From DASYLJ01 sp964404165 (GTDB lineage Bacteria; Desulfobacterota; Binatia; DP-6): a stretch of 64,000 nt of DNA. The notes below the pieces were generated by a model. That model had not been told where the DNA came from, did not search any database, and saw nothing but the letters and a program-made list of their open reading frames with translations. Positions 19,744 through 28,939 of the stretch are shown here, piece by piece (position 1 is the stretch's first letter; each line of letters opens with the position of its first letter). Both the position numbers and the translations under genes were made by a program. The stretch spans positions 7,375 through 71,374 of the forward strand of contig CAYOIZ010000034.1 in the NCBI GenBank assembly GCA_964404165.1, given 5' to 3'.

Positions 19744-22479
19744 TCACGGCGTCGCACAGCGCAGCGTCGACGCCGACGCCACGCACACGGTGAGTCCGCC
19801 GAGCCGATCGACCCGCCCCTGCCCGTGGCGGATGGCGACGCTCACCGGCGGCATCGCCGGCGACGCCATCGCCAGGCCGCTCATCGTCACCTTGTACTTC
19901 CACGCGCCCGCCGTGCCGGCCGAGAAGGTGGCCGACGCCGAGCGGTCCGGGGATGCGCAGGTGATCCGTTTCGGGCTCCGGGCGCGGCACTGGTCCGCCG
20001 GCCAGCTGGCGAGCACCGGCCCACCGGCGCCACACGAGATCGTCACCACGATCGCGCCAGACGCATCGAAGACGTCGGCGGGCGCGGCGGTGACGAACGT
20101 CCCCTTCAGACTGACACGGCCCTTCGCCATGCCGGGCGCGCCCGGCTTGACGGTGATCTCGCTCGACGCGATCACGGCGTCGCTCGGATCGCAGGCGTCG
20201 CCGACATCGTCGCCATCGAGGTCGGACTGGTCCGGGTTCGCGTCGGCGACGCAGTTGTCGGCAGCGTCGGCGACCCCGTCAGCGTCGGCGTCGGTGGGCG
20301 CCGTCAGCGACGTGCAGGCGCCGCCACACCCGTGGCTGGCGTCACAGGCGCTCTGACAGGCGGCCTCCGGCGGGCACGTTCCGAGGCACTGGCCCAGGTC
20401 GGCCTGGCAGAAGGCCGCGCAGTAGGTCAGCGTCGAGCAGCCGTCCAGACACTGCGTGAAGCCGGCCCAGCAGCTGGTCGAGCACGCGCCGCACTGTGCG
20501 CTGCACGTGCCGCAGGCGGCCGCGTCGCACACGCAGCCGTCGACCGGCGTGTGCGTGCAGCCGTCCGGTGCGGCACACGCGTCGTCGGTGCAGGCATTGT
20601 GATCGTCGCAGTCGACCGCGCCGCCCCCGCCACACTGCCCTTCCGCGCACACCTCGCCGCTCGTGCACGCATTGCGGTCGTCGCACGGATTCGCGTTGAG
20701 GACGTGGACGCAGCCCGCCGGGGTGCAGGTGTCGTCGGTGCAGCCGTTGCCGTCGTTGCACGTGACCGCCGTGCCGACGCAGGCACCGGCCACGCACGCG
20801 TCGCCCGTCGAGCAGGCGTTGGCGTCATTGCAGGCGGTGCCGTCGGAACGGGCCGGATTGCTGCAGGCACCGGTCGACGGGATGCACGTGCCGGCCGCGT
20901 GACACTGGTCCGACGCGCTGCACACGACCGGGTTGCCGCCGACGCACGCGCCCGCCTGGCACTGGTCGCTTCGGGTGCAGGCATTGGCGTCGTTGCAGGC
21001 GCTGCCGTTCGCCGCGACGGCACACTGCGCCGTGCAGCAGCTGCCGCCGTCACACGCCTCGCCGCCCTCGACGGCGCCGTTTCCGCAGGTCTGCGGGTCG
21101 CAGGCGTCGCCGATGCCGTCGGCGTCGAGATCGGCCTGTGACGGGTTCGGCGTGGCGGGACAGTTGTCGACGCCGTCGCCGACGCCGTCCCCGTCGGCAT
21201 CGGGGACGGGCACCGTGCACCCGGCGCCGCAGCCGTTCCCCGCGTCACAGGCGGCGTTGCAGGCGCTCTCCGACGGACAGGCGCTCACGCACTGTCCGAA
21301 GTCGGCCTGGCAGAACGCCGCACAGTAGGTCAGGTTCCCGCAGCCGTTCAGGCACGCCAGGAAGCCAGACCAGCAGCCGTCGCTGCACGCCGCGCCGTCG
21401 GCGGCACACTGCGTCCGACACGTGGAGCAGTCGCCGGCATGACAGGTGTCGCAGACCGGCGTCTGGGTGTGGGTGCAGCCCGTGCCGACGACACATGCGT
21501 CGCTGGTGCAGGCGCGGTTGTCGTCGCAGCTGCGGGGACCGCCGCCGATGCACTGGCCGCCGGCACAGGTGTCACCGGCGGTGCAGACGTTGCCGTCTTC
21601 GCACGGCGCGGTGTTGTCGACGTGGAGACACGTCCCCGAGGCACACGAGTCGGTGGTGCAGCCGTTGCCGTCGTCGCAGTCGAGCGCCGTGCCGCCGCAC
21701 GAGCCCCCGGAGCAGACGTCGTTCGTCGAGCAGGTGTTGCCGTCGTTGCAGGTGGTGCCGTTCGCCTTCGGCGGATTCGAGCACACCCCCGTGGCCGGGT
21801 TGCAGGTGCCGGCGACGTGGCACTGATCGGCCGCCGTACACGTCAGGGGCGTGCTGCCGACGCAGGTGCCGCTCTGGCACTGGTCGACCTGCGTGCAGGC
21901 ATTGCCGTCGCTGCAGGACGTTCCATTGCCCGCGAACGTGCACGTCGCCGTGCAGCAGCTCCCGCCGTCGCACTGCTCGGCCGCTTCACGCACTCCGTTG
22001 CCGCACACCGGGCACATGGTCTGGTTCGGTGGGGCCAGGCTGTCGGAATGGGCCTCCTCGCCCCCGACCACCGCCACGCTGCGGATGGCGTCCGCCAGGC
22101 TGCCCGGATACCGCGCCACGGCGGCGTCGCACGTGTCGACGCTGAACGGCACGGTCACCGTGCCGTGCCCGGGGATGGAGGCCGGGGCGGTGGGGAACGT
22201 GGTCGCGACGACGAAGTAGTCGGCGCGGCTCCCGACCGGCAGGCCCGGCGGGACGTAGCCGCCGTCGAACCGCACCTCCAGCGTGTTGCGCACGGACGCG
22301 ACGGCGGCCGGCGTCGACGAGGTGTTGGTCAGGGTGATCGTGCCCTGCACCACCGTGCCGGCGACCGTCGCCACGGTGCTCACGTCGATGCCGGCCCGCG
22401 CCGCGGTGGCGCTCCCGAGGAGGATCAGGCCCACCAGGCCGACGTACCCACCGATCCGAACGCGCCGTTTATCGTCCAC
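19744..22479 (-). CDS. Giant secreted DGNACT/TSP3 Cys-rich protein
   Basis: About 911 residues from the GTG at 22479. Signal peptide with hydrophobic core GLVGLILLGSATAARA, an adhesive-type beta domain (about 25-160), then two homologous Cys-rich halves. Each begins CGNGxxExxExCDGGSCC, continues with repeated (D/N)GNACT loops, a TYCAAFCQAD(F/L)GQC segment, and ends with a thrombospondin type 3 calcium repeat (DNCPATPNPSQADLDADGIG in the first). The C-terminal 90 residues form a separate domain. The in-frame reading to 22602 was rejected because a dyad and a TGGCACG box lie there. Probably a calcium-binding surface protein. The two halves come from an internal duplication of about 330 residues. 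Confidence 0.87.
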   Translation of the reverse strand: MDDKRRVRIGGYVGLVGLILLGSATAARAGIDVSTVATVAGTVVQGTITLTNTSSTPAAVASVRNTLEVRFDGGYVPPGLPVGSRADYFVVATTFPTAPASIPGHGTVTVPFSVDTCDAAVARYPGSLADAIRSVAVVGGEEAHSDSLAPPNQTMCPVCGNGVREAAEQCDGGSCCTATCTFAGNGTSCSDGNACTQVDQCQSGTCVGSTPLTCTAADQCHVAGTCNPATGVCSNPPKANGTTCNDGNTCSTNDVCSGGSCGGTALDCDDGNGCTTDSCASGTCLHVDNTAPCEDGNVCTAGDTCAGGQCIGGGPRSCDDNRACTSDACVVGTGCTHTQTPVCDTCHAGDCSTCRTQCAADGAACSDGCWSGFLACLNGCGNLTYCAAFCQADFGQCVSACPSESACNAACDAGNGCGAGCTVPVPDADGDGVGDGVDNCPATPNPSQADLDADGIGDACDPQTCGNGAVEGGEACDGGSCCTAQCAVAANGSACNDANACTRSDQCQAGACVGGNPVVCSASDQCHAAGTCIPSTGACSNPARSDGTACNDANACSTGDACVAGACVGTAVTCNDGNGCTDDTCTPAGCVHVLNANPCDDRNACTSGEVCAEGQCGGGGAVDCDDHNACTDDACAAPDGCTHTPVDGCVCDAAACGTCSAQCGACSTSCWAGFTQCLDGCSTLTYCAAFCQADLGQCLGTCPPEAACQSACDASHGCGGACTSLTAPTDADADGVADAADNCVADANPDQSDLDGDDVGDACDPSDAVIASSEITVKPGAPGMAKGRVSLKGTFVTAAPADVFDASGAIVVTISCGAGGPVLASWPADQCRARSPKRITCASPDRSASATFSAGTAGAWKYKVTMSGLAMASPAMPPVSVAIRHGQGRVDRLGGLTVCVASASTLRCATP

Positions 22480-22530
22480 GAGAGCCCCCGTTCCGTTTCG
22501 ACTGGTAGACCTGAAGCTGCGCGACGCCTC

Positions 22531-22546
22531 TCCAGTATCCGTGCCA
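22531..22546 (-). promoter_or_regulatory. Putative sigma-54 promoter (-24/-12)
   Basis: Minus-strand site TGGCACGGATACTGGA. The -24 half TGGCACG is perfect, the -12 half has CTGG instead of TTGC. The predicted start of transcription is about 22521, leaving about 42 bases of leader before the GTG at 22479 of the giant Cys-rich protein. Confidence 0.5.
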
Positions 22547-22580
22547 GGCCCAACGGCGCGTGTTCTCACCACCGGAGCGC

Positions 22581-22606
22581 AGCGGTGGGGGAAATCCCCC
22601 ACCGCT
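22581..22606. promoter_or_regulatory. Perfect 26-base dyad, putative activator (UAS) site
   Basis: A perfect inverted repeat with 12-base arms around AA; its core GTGGGGGAAATCCCCCAC mirrors the dyad at 16663-16680. The centre lies about 47 bases upstream of the TGGCACG box at 22531-22546. It overlaps no coding sequence, sitting between the LLM gene stop and the giant secreted protein. Confidence 0.6.
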
Positions 22607-22623
22607 ATCTGGGTGGTATGCCC

Positions 22624-23502
22624 CTACAGCGACGCCGCCGGCACGACCATCGACTCGGCCAGCTCGTCGAGCGCGCGCGGCACGTCGTCGGCGCTGAACG
22701 CCATCAGCAGGATGATGACCTGCTCGACGCCGAGGTCGCGATAGCGCTTCACCGCGTCGAGGTCGCACGGCTTCATGTACGGGCAGGTGACGATGGAGAC
22801 GTCCTTGCGCGCGCGACCGCGCTTCGCGAGCTCGCGATCGAGCGCCGCGATGCGCTCGCCGAGCGCCGGCGGCTCCATGTTGAACGGGTACCAGCCCTGC
22901 CCCATGTCGGCGACGCGCCGGATGGCGGCGTCGCTCTCGCCGCCGAAGTAGATCGGCGGGTGCGGCTGCTGGATCGGCTTCGGGTACTGGCGCGTCGGCG
23001 CCAGCGAGTAGAAGCGGCCCTCGTACGACGACACCGGATCGCACCACAGCCGCTTCATCACCTCGAGGTACGCGCGCGTGCGCGCTCCGCGCTCCTCGAA
23101 CGGCGTCGCCACCGCCTGGAACTCCTCCGCCAGCCAGCCGATGCCCACCCCGAAGTCGAAGCGGCCGTTCGACAGCCAGTCGACGCTCGTGACCTCCTTC
23201 GCGGTGTAGACCGGGTTGCGCTGCGGCACGAGGCAGATGCCGGTGCCGAGCCGGATGCGGGTCGTCAGCGCGGCGAGGAAGCTGATGGTGTCGAACGGGT
23301 CGAGGAAGCCGGCCTCCGCCGGCGCCGGCACGCGACCGTCGTCGGCGTAGGGGTAGCGCGAGGCGTACTCGTCGAACAGCACGACGTGCTCGGCGATCCA
23401 CAGCTCGTGGAAGCCGCGCTCCTCGGCGCCGAGGCCGAGCGTCGTGATGTACTCGCGGGTCCCGAAGGGATTCGAGATGGGGGCGAAGAGACCGATGCGC
23501 AT
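22624..23502 (-). CDS. LLM-class F420-dependent oxidoreductase
   Basis: 292 residues, complete. It begins MRIGLFAPISNPFGTREYI and shows the TIM-barrel pattern of luciferase-like F420 enzymes: ELWIAEHVVLFDEYASRYPY, LGTGICLVPQRNPVYTAKEV, FDFGVGIGWLAEEF and PIYFGGESDAAIRR. Members of this family use F420 as hydride carrier; the substrate is unknown. An N-terminal MRIG start is standard. It is followed, 31 bases beyond its start on the same strand, by the DUF3592-like membrane gene, which lies upstream in transcription, so the two could be co-transcribed. The downstream side abuts the sigma-54-like region of the Cys-rich protein gene. Confidence 0.9.
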   Translation of the reverse strand: MRIGLFAPISNPFGTREYITTLGLGAEERGFHELWIAEHVVLFDEYASRYPYADDGRVPAPAEAGFLDPFDTISFLAALTTRIRLGTGICLVPQRNPVYTAKEVTSVDWLSNGRFDFGVGIGWLAEEFQAVATPFEERGARTRAYLEVMKRLWCDPVSSYEGRFYSLAPTRQYPKPIQQPHPPIYFGGESDAAIRRVADMGQGWYPFNMEPPALGERIAALDRELAKRGRARKDVSIVTCPYMKPCDLDAVKRYRDLGVEQVIILLMAFSADDVPRALDELAESMVVPAASL

Positions 23503-23533
23503 GCCCCCGCATAGGACGGGAGCGTGCCCCGGC

Positions 23534-24004
23534 TCAAGCCGCGCGGCGCAGCGCCGTCAACCGGAGGCCGACGCGGACCCGATGCGGCAGCAACAGCGAC
23601 AGCACGCCCATCCCGAGGAGCACGACGCCGGCGGCGCCGGCGAACACGGTGTCGAGCCAGAGATGCGGCCAGGACGCGACGCGGGCGCGGGGCGGGAAGA
23701 ACGGCACGTCGTAGTCGGCGCGCGGGTCGTAGAGCACGGTGACGCGCTCGGCCACCGGGTAGGACCACGGCATCGAGAACCACGGTCGTCGCACCGGCAG
23801 GGTGCGGGGCCGGCCCGCGTCGAGTCGCACCAGGAAGGCGCCGCGCGAGCGCCAGCGGACGACGCCCTCCGCCTGCACGGCGCGATCGAGGAACGCCTCC
23901 GTGCTGCTGCCGAGCGCCAGCGCCACCGCGAGGAGGCACGCGCCGACGGCGATGGCGGCCCGTGGACCTCCGATCAACTCGTTGGCGTCCGACGGTTCCG
24001 ACAT
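23534..24004 (-). CDS. DUF3592-like membrane protein
   Basis: 156 residues with two TM helices: one at about 17-35 (AAIAVGACLLAVALALG) and one at about 118-140 (VFAGAAGVVLLGMGVLSLLL). The soluble loop between them (VQAEGVVRWRS, then RVTVLYDPRADYDVPFF) is the typical DUF3592 pattern, in which a short beta domain is held at the membrane. The function of the family is not known. It is located 31 bases upstream of the LLM gene on the same strand and 50 bases downstream of the TatD gene end. Confidence 0.72.
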   Translation of the reverse strand: MSEPSDANELIGGPRAAIAVGACLLAVALALGSSTEAFLDRAVQAEGVVRWRSRGAFLVRLDAGRPRTLPVRRPWFSMPWSYPVAERVTVLYDPRADYDVPFFPPRARVASWPHLWLDTVFAGAAGVVLLGMGVLSLLLPHRVRVGLRLTALRRAA

Positions 24005-24054
24005 GCTCGATCGTCATTCGAGCCGTCGGCGCGTCGAGTCTCAAGCAGAAATCG

Positions 24055-24858
24055 TTACGGTGCGATGGCAAACAGGCGAAAGAAGTTGTCCGCCATGCGC
24101 TCCGCCACGTCGGCGGGCGACGTCGCCCACAGCTCGGCGGCGTAGGCGGCGGTGCCGGCGACGTTGGCCGGCTCGTTGGTCTGGTCCTTCTCGGGGCCGA
24201 GGTACGGGCAGTCGGTCTCGAGCAGCAGCCGGTCGCGCGGCAGCGTCTGGAGCATGCGCGTGAAGCTCTCGGAGCGCCGCGCATTCGCGGGGATCGAGAG
24301 CCAGTGGCCGTGCTCGGCGATCGTCCGCGCCAGCGCCACCTTGCCGCCGAAGCAGTGCCAGTTCACCCGGGTGGCGCCCACCTCCTGCAGGATCTCGAAC
24401 GTCCGCCGCTCGCGTTTGCGGGTGTGGACGACGATGGGCTTGTCGGCCGCCATCGCGAGGGCGACCATCCGCCGGAAGACCTCCTCCTGGGCCGGCCACA
24501 GCGTCTCCGGCACCCAGTACCCGTCGAGGCCGATCTCGCCGATGGCGAACGCCTGCTCCACGTGCGCCTCGACCCACGCCACCCCCTCGTCGGCGGTGAC
24601 CGGCTCGACGTCGCGCGGATAGTCGACGTCGAGCGCCACCAGCTCGGTCATGACGGCGTCGACGGGGTAGAAGCCCAGGCCCGGCCGCACCATCGGATGG
24701 CGCGCGGCCAGCGCCAGGACGGCGGCGTTGTCGGACGGGTTCAACCCGTTGCTGACGATCGTCGTCACCCCGGCGGCGCGGGCACGGGCCACGACGGCGT
24801 CGGCATCGGGTGCGAGCCGGGGGTGCGTCAGATGCGCGTGGACGTCGGCGAGACCCAT
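24055..24858 (-). CDS. TatD family metal-dependent hydrolase
   Basis: 267 residues, matching TatD nucleases. It begins MGLADVHAHLTHPRL, where DxHxHL gives the first metal ligands; further ligands are Glu in FAIGEIGLDGY, His in PIVVHTRKRE, His in VNWHCFGG and Asp in LLLETDCPYLGP. TatD proteins are divalent-metal phosphoesterases (3'-5' exonuclease or deoxyribonuclease activity). An ATG at 24876 would add six residues; both have a purine-rich site (GGAG or GAGG) upstream, and I chose 24858 because the DxHxHL box then starts at the family position. Divergent from the multicopper oxidase gene. Confidence 0.9.
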   Translation of the reverse strand: MGLADVHAHLTHPRLAPDADAVVARARAAGVTTIVSNGLNPSDNAAVLALAARHPMVRPGLGFYPVDAVMTELVALDVDYPRDVEPVTADEGVAWVEAHVEQAFAIGEIGLDGYWVPETLWPAQEEVFRRMVALAMAADKPIVVHTRKRERRTFEILQEVGATRVNWHCFGGKVALARTIAEHGHWLSIPANARRSESFTRMLQTLPRDRLLLETDCPYLGPEKDQTNEPANVAGTAAYAAELWATSPADVAERMADNFFRLFAIAP

Positions 24859-24945
24859 CGGTGCATCCTCAACCATGGCCAGGCTCCGCGGGAAAGCATG
24901 TCGACTGACACGCACCCCTGGCTCGCGTAGGGTGCACCTCCGACC

Positions 24946-26343
24946 ATGGCGAAGCTCCCGCCATTGCTGGCGTTCCTGCTGGCAGCCGTCCTCGGCTGCG
25001 GCCCCGACGATCCGGTGACGTCGCTGACGCGGGAGTTCGAGGGTGCCTACCCCGCCACGGTGGCGGCGACGGGGGCGGTGCGCGAGTACACCCTCGACGC
25101 CGCCCCGGCGGTACTGCCGATGTTCGACGGGCGGCCGCTGCACGTCTGGGCCTACGACGGCCGGGTGCCCGGACCGATCCTGCGCGCCCGCGTCGGCGAG
25201 CGGCTGCGCGTGACGTTCACGAACCACCTGCCCGACGACACCACGGTGCACTGGCACGGCGTGCGCCTGCCGAACGCGATGGACGGCGCGCCCGGCGTCA
25301 CGCAGCCGCCCGTCAGGCCGGGCGAGACGTTCGTCTACGAGTTCGTGCCGCGCGACGCCGGGACGTTCTGGTTCCATCCGCATCTGCGCTCGAGCGAGCA
25401 GGTGGAGCGCGGTCTCTACGGCGTGCTGATCGTCGACGAGGCCACACCGCCGCCGTACTCGCGCGACGTCGTCTGGGTGCTCGACGACTGGCGTCTCGGC
25501 GCCGACGGCGAGATCGACTCGCGCTTCAACACGCCGGGCGACCTCATGCACGACGGCCGCTGGGGCAACGTCGTGACGGTGAACGGAACGCTGAACGAGG
25601 TGCTCGAGGTGCGGCCGGGCGAGCGCATCCGGCTCCGGCTCCTCGACACCGCCAACGGTCGCGTCTTCAAGCCCGACTTCGGCGCGCTCGCGCCGCAGGT
25701 GATCGCCGTCGACGGCCTCTACACGCCGCAACCGCTCGGCCTCGGCGGCTTCGAGCTGGCGCCGGGCAACCGGCTCGATCTCGACGTCACGGTGCCGCGC
25801 GACCAGGCCGGCCGCGAGATCGTCGTGACCGATCGCTTCACGCGCCGTCCGTTCCCGCTCGCGACGATCCGCGTCGCGGGCGAGCCCGTGGCGACACCCG
25901 ACTTCCCGTCACCGGCGCAGGGCTACGTCCCGGCGTGGCGCGTCCCCGACGAGATCCCCGCGACCACGGTCGACATCGACGCGCGTCGCGGCGGTCCGTT
26001 CGGCATCGAGTGGACGCTGAACGGCACGGCGCACGTCGGCCATCACGCGATGACGCCGCTGGCCACCCTGCCCCGCGGTCGGTTCGCGCGCATGCGGTTC
26101 ACCAACCGCTCGTACCGCCTGCACCCGATGCACATCCACGGCACGTTCTTCAAAGTGCTGGCGCGCAACGGCACGCCCGTCGACGAGCCGTACTGGCGCG
26201 ACACGGCGCTGGTGCATCCGCAGGAGACGATCGACGTCGGCCTGGTGCCGCTCGACGACGGCGACTGGATGCTGCACTGCCACGTCCTCGAGCATGCCGA
26301 GGCCGGCATGATGACGACGGTCCGGGTCAGCGACGGGTCGTGA
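24946..26343 (+). CDS. Multicopper oxidase lipoprotein
   Basis: 465 residues. Lipoprotein signal MAKLPPLLAFLLAAVLGCG (lipobox AVLGC). Three cupredoxin domains with all four copper-binding boxes: HWHG (about 102-105), FWFHPHL (about 142-148), HPMHIHGTFF and HCHVLEHAEAGMM near the C-terminus, the last holding the type 1 Cys. The type 1 axial ligand is Met in the final box. Family members oxidise phenols, metals (Cu(I), Mn(II), Fe(II)) or bilirubin-like compounds with O2 in the periplasm; the substrate cannot be read from the sequence. The last 17 bases overlap the convergent DUF4184 gene. Confidence 0.92.
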   Translation: MAKLPPLLAFLLAAVLGCGPDDPVTSLTREFEGAYPATVAATGAVREYTLDAAPAVLPMFDGRPLHVWAYDGRVPGPILRARVGERLRVTFTNHLPDDTTVHWHGVRLPNAMDGAPGVTQPPVRPGETFVYEFVPRDAGTFWFHPHLRSSEQVERGLYGVLIVDEATPPPYSRDVVWVLDDWRLGADGEIDSRFNTPGDLMHDGRWGNVVTVNGTLNEVLEVRPGERIRLRLLDTANGRVFKPDFGALAPQVIAVDGLYTPQPLGLGGFELAPGNRLDLDVTVPRDQAGREIVVTDRFTRRPFPLATIRVAGEPVATPDFPSPAQGYVPAWRVPDEIPATTVDIDARRGGPFGIEWTLNGTAHVGHHAMTPLATLPRGRFARMRFTNRSYRLHPMHIHGTFFKVLARNGTPVDEPYWRDTALVHPQETIDVGLVPLDDGDWMLHCHVLEHAEAGMMTTVRVSDGS

Positions 26344-27118
26344 GGGGGCGCGCCGCCGCGGCGCGGAGACACAGCGCCAGGGCGAGCGTCGCGGCACCGA
26401 GCGCCTGCAGGCCGGCCACGACCGCGCGTCGCACCGGCAGACGGAACGCCGCCAGCGTCCATTCCGACGGTGGCGTGTGCAGGAGCCCCGCCACGGCGGC
26501 GGTCGTCACCGTCAGGACGAGCAGCAGGAGCACCGCCACCTTCACACCGGGCGCAACGACGGGAATCGCGGGCTGCGTGATCGCGGGCCGGACGCGCAGC
26601 GCCGACCAGCTCCACCAGGCGAGCAGCGCGAGCCCGACGACGGTGCTCGCATGCTGCAGCAGCTTCCACACCGCGACGTCGAAGCCGCTCACCGTGAAGA
26701 GGTGCGTGCGGAGCCCGGGCAGCAACGTCACCGGCAGCGTCGCGGCGTGGGTGAACGCGTCCCAGGCGACGTGGGTCAGCGCGCCCGCCACCAGCGACAC
26801 CACGACCGCCACGGGCGACACGTGGGGCAGCATCACCCGCAGGCGCGGGAGCCGCTCCTGCACCACCACCGGCAGCAGCGCCGCGACCGGCACCTTGAGC
26901 AGGAGATGGAACACACCGTACGCGACCAGGCCGAGCGGCAGGCAGAACCAGAACGCGCCGGAGACGGAGTGGCTCTCCGGCTGGCTCACGCGCAGCGGCA
27001 GGAAGTAGACCGCGTCGGGCATCATGCTCCCGATGACGAGCGCCGAGAGCACGACGTGACGGCCGAAGACGCGATGCAGGGGAACGACGGCGGCGGGATG
27101 GGCGAGCGTGAAGGGCAT
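26327..27118 (-). CDS. DUF4184 family membrane protein
   Basis: 263 residues. It opens with MPFTLAHPAAVVPL, diagnostic for DUF4184 / YdjM-like membrane proteins, followed by SALVIGSMMPDAVYFLPL and LTHVAWDAFTHAATL, which carry the conserved His and Asp residues of membrane-bound metal-dependent hydrolase-like proteins. About six TM helices are predicted by eye. The start at 27118 is chosen because the conserved MPFTxAHP motif begins there. No function is established for this family. Confidence 0.8.
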   Translation of the reverse strand: MPFTLAHPAAVVPLHRVFGRHVVLSALVIGSMMPDAVYFLPLRVSQPESHSVSGAFWFCLPLGLVAYGVFHLLLKVPVAALLPVVVQERLPRLRVMLPHVSPVAVVVSLVAGALTHVAWDAFTHAATLPVTLLPGLRTHLFTVSGFDVAVWKLLQHASTVVGLALLAWWSWSALRVRPAITQPAIPVVAPGVKVAVLLLLVLTVTTAAVAGLLHTPPSEWTLAAFRLPVRRAVVAGLQALGAATLALALCLRAAAARPLTTRR

Positions 27119-27186
27119 GCGACCATTGGCGATGATGCCCGCGGTCGCGTCGGGAGCAAAGCCCCGGCGCGACCGCATGGCAGATG

Positions 27187-28143
27187 CTAGATCGCGATGC
27201 GCGCGCCGACCGCCGCCTCGGAGAGCGTCCACAGACGGTCCGCGAACGCCGGATCGACGGCATAGGACTTCACACCCGCGAGCGCACCCTCGGCGTCGTT
27301 GATCGACGCCACGCCGCAGTCCTCCAGGTAGACCCCGCCCCGATCCGCCAGCTCCGGCGCGGTGGCGGCGAAGACCGACGTGGCCGCGCCGGCCTCGACC
27401 GTCTTGAACTGCAGTCCACCCGACCCACCGCGTGACTGCAGGAACCTGATGTCCTCCGGCACGAGATGGCGGCCGAGCTCCGTCATGATGGCGCCGGGGT
27501 GGAGCGCAAGCGCGCGGACGCCCTGCGACGACAGCCGGCGATCGAGACCGACGGCGAACAAGATGTTGGCGGTCTTCGACTGCCCGTAGGCCTGCCACTT
27601 GTCGTACGGCCGGCGCTCGAAGTGGATGTCGTCGAACACCACCGGCGACATGTGGTGGCCGCGCGAGCTCACCGACACGACGCGTGCGGGGGCACCCTTC
27701 CGCAGCGCCGGCAGCAGCAACCCGGCCAGGAGGAAGTGGCCGAGGTGGTTGGTGCCGAACTGCGTCTCGAAGCCGTCGGTGGTATGACCGAACGGGCAGG
27801 CCATCACGCCGGCGTTGTTCACCAGGACGTGCAGCGTGTCGTACCTGGCGAGGAAACGGTCGGCGAAGGACCTCACGCTCGCGAGCGACCCCAGCTCGAC
27901 GGCCTCGACCGAGACCTTCTGGTTGCCCGTGCTCTCCCGGATGCCGGCAGCGACGGCCTCGCCCTTGGCGGTGTCGCGTGCGGTGAGGATCACCTCCGCC
28001 CCGTGCGCCGCGAGCGCGCGCGCCGTCTCCTGGCCGATCCCGCTCGAGCCGCCGGTGACGAGCACCCGCTTCCCGGTGCAGTCGATCCCGTCCAGCACCT
28101 CGTCGGTCGTCGTGGCCGAACCGAACTTGCCTGCGTCGCGCAT
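27187..28143 (-). CDS. Short-chain dehydrogenase/reductase
   Basis: 318 residues. NAD(P)-binding motif TGGSSGIG (residues about 31-38) with the VLVTG strand before it, the NNAG motif (LVNNAGVMACPFG), the catalytic Ser in SVSSRGHHMS, and YxxxK as YGQSK. The pattern (GHHMSPVVFDDI, TNHLGHFLL) is that of the retinol dehydrogenase/WW-domain oxidoreductase-like subgroup. It probably acts on alcohols or ketones of hydrophobic substrates; the exact substrate is unknown. Start at 28143 gives MRDAGKFGSATTTDEV, and the preceding 20 bases include a GGAGGA stretch as ribosome site. The divergent DUF2652-like gene starts 141 bases away. Confidence 0.88.
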   Translation of the reverse strand: MRDAGKFGSATTTDEVLDGIDCTGKRVLVTGGSSGIGQETARALAAHGAEVILTARDTAKGEAVAAGIRESTGNQKVSVEAVELGSLASVRSFADRFLARYDTLHVLVNNAGVMACPFGHTTDGFETQFGTNHLGHFLLAGLLLPALRKGAPARVVSVSSRGHHMSPVVFDDIHFERRPYDKWQAYGQSKTANILFAVGLDRRLSSQGVRALALHPGAIMTELGRHLVPEDIRFLQSRGGSGGLQFKTVEAGAATSVFAATAPELADRGGVYLEDCGVASINDAEGALAGVKSYAVDPAFADRLWTLSEAAVGARIAI

Positions 28144-28284
28144 CGTCGCTGTCCTCCTCCCGTGCGCGATACATGTCCCGCGCCGCCCTGACCAGGTACC
28201 GCAATTTTCGCAGAGCCCCCTTCCACCCCTTCGGCCATGATCGAGCGTATAGTCCGGTAGAAGACGCGACGGGGAGGATCGATC

Positions 28285-28884
28285 ATGGCGACGAAGCACG
28301 GGCTCCTGATCCTGGCCGACATCTCGGGGTTCACACGGTTCGTCACGGAGACCGAGCTCGAGCACGGCCCGCCGATCATCGCCGCGCTGCTCGAGGAGGT
28401 GATCCGACGCATCTCGCCGCCGCTCGAGATCGAAGGCGTGGCCGGCGACGCCGTGTACGCGCTCGGCGAGGACGGCACCCTCGAGCCACGGACGAAGCTG
28501 CTCGGCATCCTGCACGGCGCCTTCGTCGGCTTCCACGAGAAGCAGCGCGAGCTCGAGGCGGACGACAGCTGCGACTGCGGCGCGTGCAGCAACGTCGCAC
28601 GGCTGCGGCTCAAGACGATCGGCCACTACGGCTCGTTCCTCGTCCAGACGGTGGGCGGGCATGCGCAGACCGCCGGGCGCGACGTCATCCTGGCCCATCG
28701 CCTCTTGAAGAACGCGGTGCCGCGCGAGGCCGACTACGCGCTCTTCACCCGGGACGCGCTCGACTACATGCAGCTCGCGCCGGACCGCCTCGGGCTCGTC
28801 TCGCACACGGAGCGCTACGACCACTTTGGTGAGGTCCCCTGCTTCGTCGGAGACATGCGCTGCCTCGCGGACGACGTCCAATAG
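28285..28884 (+). CDS. DUF2652 family protein (cyclase-homology fold)
   Basis: 199 residues. The first half, LLILADISGFTRFVTETE, resembles the start of class III nucleotide cyclase domains (AxxxDISGFT), but a full set of catalytic residues is not seen. The CDCGACSNVARLRLKTIGHYG segment supplies a small Cys cluster. Proteins with this pattern are listed as DUF2652 and occur beside signalling or polyketide-cyclase-like genes; activity is unproved. It is followed 55 bases later by the tandem propeller pair, on the same strand, so it may share their transcript. A GGGGAGG ribosome site precedes the ATG. Confidence 0.75.
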   Translation: MATKHGLLILADISGFTRFVTETELEHGPPIIAALLEEVIRRISPPLEIEGVAGDAVYALGEDGTLEPRTKLLGILHGAFVGFHEKQRELEADDSCDCGACSNVARLRLKTIGHYGSFLVQTVGGHAQTAGRDVILAHRLLKNAVPREADYALFTRDALDYMQLAPDRLGLVSHTERYDHFGEVPCFVGDMRCLADDVQ

Positions 28885-28939
28885 ATAGGCTTGACGACCA
28901 GCCCGCCGCATCCTACTGGGCTGCCGGAGGGGGCGCGTG

